Shown here one piece after another: positions 55,987 to 63,149 of a DNA stretch of 64,000 bases (the first letter of the stretch is position 1; every line of letters begins with the position of its first letter). The position numbers were made by a program, and so were the translations under genes. The DNA lies in the NCBI GenBank assembly GCA_019112625.1, contig DXIW01000060.1, positions 1-64,000 on the forward strand. Reading direction: 5' to 3'. Source of the stretch: Candidatus Acutalibacter stercorigallinarum. Its GTDB lineage: Bacteria > Bacillota > Clostridia > Oscillospirales > Acutalibacteraceae. A model generated the notes under the pieces. It was not told the DNA's origin and ran no database searches. It saw only the letters and a list, made by a program, of their open reading frames with translations.

Positions 55987-56815
55987 GAGAACGCCCGTAA
56001 TGGAGGGCAGGCACATTACCGTGCGCTTTGGCCCCGGCTGCCCCTACTGCCAGGAGCACACCGACCTGGAAAAGGGCCGCTGCCCCGTGTGCCACACCAT
56101 TTGGGGTGTGCGGGACGTGAGCTTCCAGCTGTACCCCGGGGAGATCCTGGGCATCGTAGGGGAATCCGGCTCCGGCAAGAGCACCCTGTTAAAGACACTT
56201 TATTTCGACCAGCCCGCCACCAGCGGAGAGGCCACCCTCACCATGTACCAGAATGGGAAGGCCAACATCCTGGAGGCCAGCTCCCAGCAGCGGCGCTACC
56301 TGCGCAACCACCTGATGGGCATGGTCTATCAGAACCCCATGCTGGGTCTGCGGATGAACATTTCCTCTGGGGCAAATATCGCGGAAAAGCTCATCGCCGC
56401 GGGCAGCCGCAACGCCGGCCGGATGATCGACCGCAGCTCCCGGCTTCTGGAGCATGTAGAGATCCCCGTGGAACGTCTGCGGGACCAGCCCCGGGTCTTT
56501 TCCGGCGGCATGCAGCAGCGGGTGCAGATCAGCAAAGCCATCGCCAACAACCCGCCTATCCTGCTGCTGGATGAGGTCACCACCGGCCTGGACCTGAGCG
56601 TGCAGGCCAAGGTGCTGGACCTGATCCGCACCATCCAGCAGGAGCTGGGTATCGCCATGATGATCGTCAGCCACGACCTCTCCGTCATCCGCATGATGTC
56701 CGACCGCACCATGGTCATGCTGGGGGGGCGCGTGGTGGAGGAGGGCCTCACCGACCAGATCTTGGAGGACCCCCTCCACGCCTACACCCAGACCTTGGTC
56801 AGCTCGCTGTTGTAA
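55979..56815 (+). CDS. phnK: C-P lyase ABC-type subunit PhnK with Cys-ribbon insertion
   Basis: A 278-residue ATPase subunit that docks on the PhnJ side of the complex. Walker A GESGSGKST, signature FSGGMQQRVQ, Walker B LLLDEVTTGLD and switch VSHDLS are intact. Before Walker A, where short PhnK proteins have a plain strand, it carries GCPYC and RCPVC, a C-X2-C-X10-C-X2-C zinc-ribbon-like insertion (residues 20-37). Its role is unknown. It overlaps phnJ by 8 bp and precedes phnM by 10 bp. Confidence 0.93.
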   Translation: MNERTPVMEGRHITVRFGPGCPYCQEHTDLEKGRCPVCHTIWGVRDVSFQLYPGEILGIVGESGSGKSTLLKTLYFDQPATSGEATLTMYQNGKANILEASSQQRRYLRNHLMGMVYQNPMLGLRMNISSGANIAEKLIAAGSRNAGRMIDRSSRLLEHVEIPVERLRDQPRVFSGGMQQRVQISKAIANNPPILLLDEVTTGLDLSVQAKVLDLIRTIQQELGIAMMIVSHDLSVIRMMSDRTMVMLGGRVVEEGLTDQILEDPLHAYTQTLVSSLL

Positions 56816-56825
56816 GGAGGAACCC

Positions 56826-58058
56826 ATGGGAGAGCTTGTCATTCAAAATGTAAATGTGGTGCTGCCGGACCGGGTCCTGGAAAACGGCTCGGTGCGGCTG
56901 CAGGATCAGCTGATCCAGGAGGTTTCCGAGAACCCCTGGCTGGCGCCGGAAGACCCCGACGGCCGCATCGTGGATGGCCAGGACGCCTATCTGCTGCCGG
57001 GCTTTATCGACATCCACTCAGACAACATTGAAACGGTCATCCAGCCCCGCCCCCAAAGCATGATCGACTTCGAGCTGGCCATGCGGGAGCAGGAAAAGCA
57101 GCTGGTGTGCCAGGGCATCACCACCATGTACCACTCCCTCACCATTATGGACACCAATTTCGGCGGGGAGCGGGTGGCCCAGAAGCAGCAGCTGCGCAGC
57201 CCGGAAAACCTGGCCAGGCTCATCGGGCTCATCCGCAATTTTCACGAGGGGGACCATCTCATCCGCCACCGGTTCCACTGCCGGTACGAGATCACCAACA
57301 CCCGGGGCTACTCCATGCTGCTGGGGTTCATCCGCAACCGGGACATGCAGCTGCTGTCCTTTATGGACCACACCCCCGGCCAGGGCCAGTATAGGAATCT
57401 GGAATTCTTCAAAAACCATGTGATGTCCCAAAGCCAGACCGAGGAGGAGAAAAACCGGATTCTGACCGACCGCATGAACCGCACCAAGCTCACGGCGGAA
57501 CAGCTGGCACTGGCTGCGGACATGGCGGTTCAGGCCGGCATCCCCATCGCCTCCCACGACGACGACAGCCTGGAAAAGCTGGACTACGTCACCCAGAGCC
57601 TCCACGCCCGCATCTGCGAGTTTCCCGTGGAGCTCTCCGTGGCTAAGGAGGCCCGCCGCCGGGGCATGTCCGTGGTGGTGGGGGCCACCAATGTGCTTAT
57701 GGGGCGGTCCCATTCCAACAACCTCTCCGCCCGGGAGGCCATCGAAAACGGCTGCGCCGACATTCTCGTCTCCGACTATTTCCCCGCGGCCATCCTCCAC
57801 GGCGTGTTCAAGCTGTGGGAGGACGGCCTGCTGTCCCTGCCCCAGGCGGTGAACATGGCCACCCTGAACCCCGCCAAGGCTGTACGGGTCGCGGAGCACC
57901 TGGGCTCCATCGAGCCGGGCAAGTGCGCCGACCTGATCCTGGTGAGCAAAAAGGGGGACATCCCCGTGGTGCTTTCCACCTTTATCAATGGGGAAGAGGT
58001 GACTCGCCTCCACTACCGCAACGATTTTGTGGGGAAGGACGGGGCCCGCTATGACTGA
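56826..58058 (+). CDS. phnM: RPnTP diphosphatase PhnM
   Basis: A 410-residue amidohydrolase-superfamily enzyme that removes pyrophosphate from ribose-1-phosphonate 5-triphosphate. The metal site FIDIHSDNIE, the QGITTMYHSL stretch, ASHDDDSLEKL, VVGATNVLMGRSHS and LVSDYFPAAILHG are conserved, and the C-terminal beta domain (PGKCADLILV) is present. AAGGAGG precedes the ATG. It overlaps the phosphatase gene by 8 bp. Confidence 0.95.
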   Translation: MGELVIQNVNVVLPDRVLENGSVRLQDQLIQEVSENPWLAPEDPDGRIVDGQDAYLLPGFIDIHSDNIETVIQPRPQSMIDFELAMREQEKQLVCQGITTMYHSLTIMDTNFGGERVAQKQQLRSPENLARLIGLIRNFHEGDHLIRHRFHCRYEITNTRGYSMLLGFIRNRDMQLLSFMDHTPGQGQYRNLEFFKNHVMSQSQTEEEKNRILTDRMNRTKLTAEQLALAADMAVQAGIPIASHDDDSLEKLDYVTQSLHARICEFPVELSVAKEARRRGMSVVVGATNVLMGRSHSNNLSAREAIENGCADILVSDYFPAAILHGVFKLWEDGLLSLPQAVNMATLNPAKAVRVAEHLGSIEPGKCADLILVSKKGDIPVVLSTFINGEEVTRLHYRNDFVGKDGARYD

Positions 58059-58860
58059 GGAGCTACTGCCCCTGGCGGACTTCGCCCGCAGCCTGGTGGT
58101 ATCCTGCGGGGCTCGCCTGGAGGAGCGGCGGCGTGGTCTCTCTCCCGCGATGCGGGAAAAGGGGAGCTACCGGGACATCGTCACCGACCACGACCTCTGG
58201 GTGCAGGAATACCTCCTTTCCCAGCTGCTGGCCCGCTGGCCGGACCACGGGGTGCTGGGGGAGGAGGGCGCCCGCCGGCAGGGAACTTCTCCCTGGACCT
58301 GGGTGCTGGACCCCATTGACGGCACCACCAATTATTACCAGGCCGGCCGCGGCTGCGCCATCTCCCTGGGGCTGCTGTACCGGGGGGAACCCGTGTGGGG
58401 CCTGGTGCTGGACATAAGCTCTGGCAAAGCCCGGGAGGGCTCCATCCCCTACGGGCCCGAGCGGCCTGGCTCCCTGGCCCCGCACCAGGCGGTGCTCCAC
58501 TTGGGGGTCAGGACCATGGAGTTCCTTGCGGCCCTGGGTGGAGACGCCTACCACTTTGCCCGCCAGTTTCAGGGGGTGCGCTATTTCGGCTGCGCCTCAC
58601 TGGAGCTGTGCTCTGTGGCGGAGGAACGCGGCGGCGTGTATGTAAACAGCCATCTCAAGCTGTGGGACTTTGCCGCTGCCTGGGCGATTTTAAGATCCCA
58701 GGGCTGCTCCATCGCCGCGGCTCCCATGGAGGGGGAGGACTGGTTCGTCTGTGCGGCCACCAGCCGGGAGCTGTACCAGGCCTGCCTGGCCCTCCTTCCC
58801 CCTTCCATCCGAACAAAATTGGAGAAAACAGGAGGAATTCTTTCCTATGCTGAACATTGA
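58051..58860 (+). CDS. Inositol-monophosphatase-family phosphatase in the phn operon
   Basis: A 269-residue metal-dependent phosphatase. The IMPase signatures are present: GEEGARR (metal-binding EE), WVLDPIDGTTNYY and the C-terminal WDFAAAWAIL. Its substrate is unknown. Located inside the phn operon, overlapping phnM by 8 bp and preceding phnL, it most likely acts on a phosphorylated ribose intermediate or another phosphate ester released by C-P lyase metabolism. It is not a standard phn gene, so this role is inference. The short ATG start at 58051 was preferred; 58027 is also possible. Confidence 0.85.
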   Translation: MTEELLPLADFARSLVVSCGARLEERRRGLSPAMREKGSYRDIVTDHDLWVQEYLLSQLLARWPDHGVLGEEGARRQGTSPWTWVLDPIDGTTNYYQAGRGCAISLGLLYRGEPVWGLVLDISSGKAREGSIPYGPERPGSLAPHQAVLHLGVRTMEFLAALGGDAYHFARQFQGVRYFGCASLELCSVAEERGGVYVNSHLKLWDFAAAWAILRSQGCSIAAAPMEGEDWFVCAATSRELYQACLALLPPSIRTKLEKTGGILSYAEH

Positions 58861-59587
58861 CTCTCTTTCCAAAGAATTTATCATGCACATCCGGGGGGAC
58901 GCCCAGATTGACGGCTTCCAGGACATCAGCTTTTCCGTGGAGCCCGGCACGCTGGTAGCTATCACCGGCCCCAGCGGCTCGGGGAAATCCTCCCTGCTCA
59001 AATGCGTGTACCGCACCTACACCCCCACCGGGGGGCACGCCTGGTACACCCGGGAGGACGGCTCCGTCATCGACCTGGCCACCGCCGAGCCCTGGAGGAT
59101 CATTCAGCTGCGGGAGCGGGAGATCGGCTATGTGTCCCAGTTTTTCAGTGTGATCCCTCGGGTCTCCGCCCTGGACATCCTCACCCACACCCAGACCGCC
59201 CGGGGCGTGGAGGAGCCCCTGGCCCGCAAGCGCGCCGCCCAGTACCTGGAGCGGGTGGGCATCTCCCCCCAGCTGTGGGACATGTACCCCGCCACCTTCT
59301 CCGGTGGGGAAAAGCAGCGGCTGAACATCGCCAATGCCCTGATCACCAAACCCCGGCTGCTGCTGCTGGACGAGCCCACCGCCTCCCTGGACGCCAACAG
59401 CAAGAGCTGGGTCATGGAGATGATCCTGGACTTAAAACGCCAAGGTACCGCCATGGTGGGCGTGTTCCACGACGAGATCGCCATCCACACCCTGGCGGAC
59501 TGGCGGTATGAGATCCGGGAAAAGCAGATGGTCCCTATGGATTATAAGATGGACTACGCCATGGAAGAGCTGGCGGCCTTCGCATGA
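58847..59587 (+). CDS. phnL: C-P lyase ABC-type subunit PhnL
   Basis: A 246-residue ATPase needed with PhnGHI for attachment of the phosphonate to ribose. Walker A GPSGSGKSS, QFFSVIPRVSALD, signature FSGGEKQRLN, Walker B LLLDEPTASLD and switch VFHDEI are intact. The ATG at 58847 has AGGAGG 11 bp upstream; upstream in-frame starts would overlap the phosphatase gene by more than 100 bp. It overlaps the PHP gene by 4 bp (ATGA). Confidence 0.93.
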   Translation: MLNIDSLSKEFIMHIRGDAQIDGFQDISFSVEPGTLVAITGPSGSGKSSLLKCVYRTYTPTGGHAWYTREDGSVIDLATAEPWRIIQLREREIGYVSQFFSVIPRVSALDILTHTQTARGVEEPLARKRAAQYLERVGISPQLWDMYPATFSGGEKQRLNIANALITKPRLLLLDEPTASLDANSKSWVMEMILDLKRQGTAMVGVFHDEIAIHTLADWRYEIREKQMVPMDYKMDYAMEELAAFA

Positions 59588-60405
59588 GCGCCCTGCTGGA
59601 CCTGCACGTCCACTCCCACTGGTCCGACGGGGACCGCTCTCCCTGGGAGCTGGTTTCCATGGCAAAGGCCCTGGGCCTCGCTGGCCTGGGCCTTACCGAC
59701 CACGATACCCTGGCCGGCGGGGAAGAGCTGGCCGCGGCCGGGGCGGCCCTGGGCCTGCCCGTGTACCTGGGAGTGGAGATCAGCTGCAAGGAAGCGGGCG
59801 GCCGCCAGCTCCACCTGCTGGGCTATGCCATTCCCGAGGAGGGGAGGGCGGCGGTGGAAACCTTCTGCCGCCCCATCCGGGAGGGCCGGGACCAGGCTGT
59901 CCTGCGGGCCGCAAGGGCCCTGGCGCAGGCGGGCTATCCTGTCTCCGAGCAGCGGCTGCTGGCCCAGGCGGGGCCCCAAGGCCAGCTGTGCAAGCAGTAC
60001 CTCATGGCACAGCTGCTGGAGACCGGGCTCTGCCAGGAGCTTTACGGCCCCCTGTATAAGCGGCTGTTCAAAACCGGGGAGGAGGGGCAAGCTCCCATCG
60101 CCGCCCTGGACTTCCCTGTGGCGGACCCGGAAGAGGCCGTCCGCTGTGTCACAGAGGCCGGGGGAAGAGCGGTGCTGGCCCATCCCGGCCAGTACGGCAA
60201 TTACGAGACGCTCCCCCGGCTGGTGGAGGCCGGCCTGTGGGGCATCGAGGCCCACCACCCCAAGCACAGCCCCGGGGATGTGGACCGCTGTCTGCAGCTG
60301 GCCCGGCAGTATGGGCTGGCGGTCACCGGCGGCTCGGACTTTCACGGCCGCTGGGGGGAGGGGGAGACCCTGGGAGAGACCGGCGTTCCCCGCCCACCCT
60401 TTTAA
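59584..60405 (+). CDS. PHP-family phosphoesterase, PhnPP-like
   Basis: A 273-residue PHP-domain hydrolase. Metal ligands appear in LDLHVHSHWSDG, GLTDHDTLAG, GVEISC, VLAHPGQY and GGSDFHG. A PHP enzyme encoded in an Eggerthella phn operon converts the cyclic ribose 1,2-phosphate 5-phosphate made by PhnJ to ribose 5-phosphate and phosphate. This gene sits in the same context, and phnP and phnN are absent from the operon, so the same job is likely. Overlaps phnL by 4 bp. A terminator-like hairpin follows. Confidence 0.85.
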   Translation: MSALLDLHVHSHWSDGDRSPWELVSMAKALGLAGLGLTDHDTLAGGEELAAAGAALGLPVYLGVEISCKEAGGRQLHLLGYAIPEEGRAAVETFCRPIREGRDQAVLRAARALAQAGYPVSEQRLLAQAGPQGQLCKQYLMAQLLETGLCQELYGPLYKRLFKTGEEGQAPIAALDFPVADPEEAVRCVTEAGGRAVLAHPGQYGNYETLPRLVEAGLWGIEAHHPKHSPGDVDRCLQLARQYGLAVTGGSDFHGRWGEGETLGETGVPRPPF

Positions 60406-60432
60406 CCGGGGGAAAAATATGCTAAGATAAAA

Positions 60433-60455
60433 GCAGGACAGCTGTCCCGCTTTTT
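60433..60455 (+). terminator. Terminator or attenuator after the PHP gene
   Basis: The palindrome GGACAG/CTGTCC, extended by GC pairs, is followed by TTTTT. It separates the phn genes from the GNAT gene, whose transcription would then need read-through or a separate promoter. Confidence 0.7.
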
Positions 60456-60476
60456 CACTTTCAGGAGGGGATTCTA

Positions 60477-60917
60477 ATGGAAATACGCCCAATGCGCATC
60501 GATGACTACGAGGCCCTTTACCAACTGTGGCTTAGCTGCCCGGGCATGGGCTTAAACGACCTGGACGACTCCCGGGAGGGCATCGCGGCCTTCCTGGAGC
60601 GCAACCCCGCCACCTGCTTTGTGGCGGCAGAAGGGGAAACCATCGCCGGCTGCATTTTAGTGGGCACCGATGGCCGCCGGGCCTATGTCTACCACACCGC
60701 CGTCCACCCGGGGCTTCAGCGCCAGGGCCTGGGCAGGCAGTTGGTGGAACGGGCCCTCCAGGCCGTCAGGGAACTGGGTATCCACAAGGCGGCGCTGGTG
60801 GTATTCGCCCGCAACCAGCAGGGCAACGCGTTCTGGGAAAAGCTGGGCTTCACCCTTCGCACCGACATCCTCTACCGCAACCACGCCCTGGCAGAGATGA
60901 CCAGGATCGATACTTGA
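60477..60917 (+). CDS. GNAT-family N-acetyltransferase
   Basis: A 146-residue acetyltransferase. The acetyl-CoA loop VHPGLQRQGLGRQLV and the later GNAFWEKLGF are typical. Some phn operons contain an unrelated-position GNAT (PhnO) that acetylates aminoalkylphosphonates, so this gene at the operon end could have that role, but its substrate cannot be read from the sequence. AGGAGGGG lies before the ATG. It lies 71 bp after the PHP gene with a hairpin in between. Confidence 0.8.
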   Translation: MEIRPMRIDDYEALYQLWLSCPGMGLNDLDDSREGIAAFLERNPATCFVAAEGETIAGCILVGTDGRRAYVYHTAVHPGLQRQGLGRQLVERALQAVRELGIHKAALVVFARNQQGNAFWEKLGFTLRTDILYRNHALAEMTRIDT

Positions 60918-60936
60918 TCCGAACCCAGAATCCCAA

Positions 60937-61024
60937 GCGGTCCGCATTGAAAAGAAAAAGCGTAAAAAGCCATATACTAAAGTGACAGGGTTCGGCATAC
61001 CACTCACTTTTCAATGCGTACCGC
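60937..61024. repeat. 18-bp near-perfect inverted repeat, long loop
   Basis: GCGGTCCGCATTGAAAAG (60937-60954) and CTTTTCAATGCGTACCGC (61007-61024) are inverted copies with one mismatch, 52 bp apart. It lies just past the last phn-linked gene and before the right-hand mobile element, where composition becomes AT-rich. It could mark an element end or an extended stem of an RNA. No gene is seen between 60918 and 61334. Confidence 0.6.
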
Positions 61025-61275
61025 GTCAAGTTGTTTTCTAGCTCCGTGTAGGTAATCGTCGGAAACTGTGTTCTTGGAAAATAGCGTAATTATCAAGAAT
61101 TTACCTGTTGACATATTTCTCAAATTTACGAGTATGTTTATGTGAGGTACAAAGAGGTGGCATAGCTGTTCCTCATTTCATCCTCTCCAAGCGTTCCCTA
61201 AGATGAACAAACTGTAAATTTTTCCCCACGCCCGAAAAATGGCTTTCTAGTGCCCCTGTCACCATGACACCCTCC

Positions 61276-61305
61276 TTGACATAGCCAAAAACATGGCGGT
61301 ACAAT
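61276..61305 (+). promoter_or_regulatory. Promoter of the element's first HTH gene
   Basis: Consensus TTGACA, an 18-bp spacer and TACAAT, 29 bp upstream of the TTG start at 61335. Confidence 0.7.
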
Positions 61306-61334
61306 TATGGTAAACGAAACCTAGGAGGTGTGTT

Positions 61335-61544
61335 TTGAAAGAGTCCGCTTACAAATCCTATGAAGACCTCCCGCTGTTTCTGAACGCGGAGCTGGTGGCT
61401 CAGGTGCTGGGGATCTCCCAGGCCGGGGCGTACGACTTGCTCCACAGCGAGGGCTTTCCTGTCCTGAAAATCGGCACCCGCATGGTGGTTCCGAAAGAGA
61501 AATTCCGCCAGTGGGTGGAAAGAAACACGAGGCCGGAAAGCTGA
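61335..61544 (+). CDS. Excisionase-family HTH protein (TTG start)
   Basis: A 69-residue MerR/excisionase-like HTH protein: LNAELVAQVLGISQAGAYDLLHSEGFPVLKIGTRMVVPKEKF. The start is a TTG with AGGAGG 6 bp upstream and no better ATG nearby. Such proteins control excision or replication in mobilizable elements. It overlaps the next gene by about 34 bp if the GTG at 61511 is used. Confidence 0.82.
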   Translation: MKESAYKSYEDLPLFLNAELVAQVLGISQAGAYDLLHSEGFPVLKIGTRMVVPKEKFRQWVERNTRPES

Positions 61545-61927
61545 AAACGTGGGGGACATTCCCGGGGCGTGACGTGAAGAAACGGTATTTCACCCTCCCC
61601 AACGAAATCTTTACGCTGGGGCTTGACCAAGGGGAAATCGCGGTGTACGCTTACCTCCTATTCTGCGAGGACCGGGAGACGTATCAATGCTGGCCCAGCT
61701 TTAAGCGAATCGGCCAATGCACAGGGATGAGCCCCAACACGGTGCGGAAGTATGTGCACCGGTTGGAGGAGAAGAGACTCATCGACACAGAGAAGACCAC
61801 CGTCCAAGGGAGAGACGGCAAAGTAAAAAACGGTGTGCTCCTGTACACGATACGGCCCATCCACGAAGCCGTGGCGTACAGATTGGAGCAAGGCATGGCA
61901 GGGCGAACCGTCCCCGCCAAAGATTGA
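61511..61927 (+). CDS. Winged-HTH protein of the mobilizable element
   Basis: A 138-residue protein with a winged-HTH core: RYFTLPNEIFTLGLDQGEIAVYAYLLFCEDRE, then CWPSFKRIGQCTGMSPNTVRKYVHRLEEKRLI. It resembles the RepA-N/DnaD-like helix-turn-helix proteins placed before relaxase genes in Clostridia elements. Start uncertain: the GTG at 61511 overlaps the HTH gene, and an internal GTG at 61574 (VKKRYF) would match the usual family start. A hairpin terminator follows. Confidence 0.75.
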   Translation: MGGKKHEAGKLKTWGTFPGRDVKKRYFTLPNEIFTLGLDQGEIAVYAYLLFCEDRETYQCWPSFKRIGQCTGMSPNTVRKYVHRLEEKRLIDTEKTTVQGRDGKVKNGVLLYTIRPIHEAVAYRLEQGMAGRTVPAKD

Positions 61928-61938
61928 GGTGATATTTA

Positions 61939-61974
61939 GAACCCGGCCCAGGACAGGCCGGGTTCGCTGTTTGT
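61939..61974 (+). terminator. Terminator after the winged-HTH gene
   Basis: A perfect 10-bp stem GAACCCGGCC/GGCCGGGTTC with a 7-nt loop, followed by GCTGTTTGTG. Confidence 0.7.
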
Positions 61975-62220
61975 GTGCGAAAATACCGTGGAGCTTATGT
62001 TCTGGAGCCCGCCTCTGGCAGCGCAAAATCTGCGCCGCATAAACAAAGAAAAGGCCTTCACCCCACTGGGTTTGAAGAAACGCTTGCATGGGATGACGGA
62101 CTTAACTGGTTCCATTTCAGAAAAGTGGGGCAGAGGTATTTTTTTCTTCTGCCTGAGTTCTTATACGGGATTGCCGAAAGGGAGGGTGATCCTCCTGAGA
62201 AGCGCCAGCAAGCAGGCACA

Positions 62221-62528
62221 AAAACCAAACTCGGCCCTGTGTGGCGATTTGTGGCCGGTCAGGTGACTGGGTAGGAGAACGACACCAGCGAAGCAGCAAA
62301 GCCGCCCTGTTGAGCCAGCGTAACCCAGTTTTGAACGAACAGAGCCGACCCGACCAACCCAAGAAAGACGATACCCAGCCCCTCCCCCTTTAGGGGGAGG
62401 GGTAAGCTCGTTCTGGAGAGAAAACCAAAACTCGGCCCTGTGAGAGCCTGTGTGCGACTTTGGGGGACAGGTAGGGGAACGACACCAGCGAAGCCACAGA
62501 CCAGCCCTGTTGAAGCCGTGTGAGACCC
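62221..62528. repeat. Two-copy direct repeat upstream of mobC
   Basis: Positions 62221-62325 and 62421-62528 are imperfect direct copies exactly 200 bp apart. They share AAAACCAAA-CTCGGCCCTGTG, GTAGG-GAACGACACCAGCG and GCCCTGTTGA. A perfect 10-bp hairpin CCCCTCCCCC/GGGGGAGGGG with loop TTTA (62379-62402) lies between them. The whole stretch 61975-62835 has no convincing gene and has several hairpins, including CCTGCC/GGCAGG at 62696-62711. An oriT or regulatory RNA could lie here. Confidence 0.7.
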
Positions 62529-62835
62529 CCGTGGAGGTTTGGACGGCGGCGGTAAAAACCACCGGAGGAAAGTCTTGAAAGGATGAAAAGCTGAAAAATA
62601 AAGACCTAGTAACCTAAGAGCATCGTCACAAAAATGTAAGAATAAAAAGCTAGACATATAGAGGTCAGTAGCGGTAGTGTAAAAAGCAGAAAATACCTGC
62701 CTTTAGGCAGGGCAAGCATAGCGTCCGGCTATACGCCGCACGCACTCGCCGGGTGCAGCCCGGCCCCCCCTGGCCCCCTAAAGGGGAGGAAGGTCAAGGA
62801 CGTTATGCAGAAAAAAGGACAGAGAGGAGAATCGC

Positions 62836-63147
62836 ATGAAAAAGAAAACAGCCATCCTCACCGCACGGCTGACCCCAGCTGAAAAAGCCGCCATTGAACG
62901 CAGGGCGAAGCAGGCGAACATGACCGTCACGGACTACATTGTGAAGTCCGCCCTGGGCAAAAATGTACGACAGACCGATGAGCTGGCCCCCATTCTATCC
63001 GAGCTGAAAGCCCAGGGGCGCAACCTTAACCAACTGACGAAACTGGCCAACATGGGCCGCATCGACCTGGTGGACGCCGAAAATTTCACCGAGGCTTACA
63101 AAAACCTCTACGGCCTCATCGAAGAAATTTACTGGGAGGAGGAGTGA
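62836..63147 (+). CDS. mobC: Relaxosome accessory protein MobC
   Basis: A 103-residue DNA-binding mobilization protein. AILTARLTPAEKAAIERRAKQANMTVTDYIVKSALG is a ribbon-helix-helix-like N-terminus, and GRNLNQLTKLANMG is the MobC signature. It helps the relaxase open oriT, which is expected just upstream. AGAGGAG precedes the ATG. The relaxase starts 2 bp after its stop. Confidence 0.9.
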   Translation: MKKKTAILTARLTPAEKAAIERRAKQANMTVTDYIVKSALGKNVRQTDELAPILSELKAQGRNLNQLTKLANMGRIDLVDAENFTEAYKNLYGLIEEIYWEEE

Positions 63148-63149
63148 CC

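Noticed and set aside
61975-62274. 99-codon plus frame upstream of mobC
   Set aside because: It includes part of the direct repeat and a conserved non-coding hairpin, and has no ribosome site or recognisable domain.
62221-62528. CRISPR-like arrangement of repeats
   Set aside because: Only two long imperfect copies occur, with no short regular repeats, spacers or cas genes.
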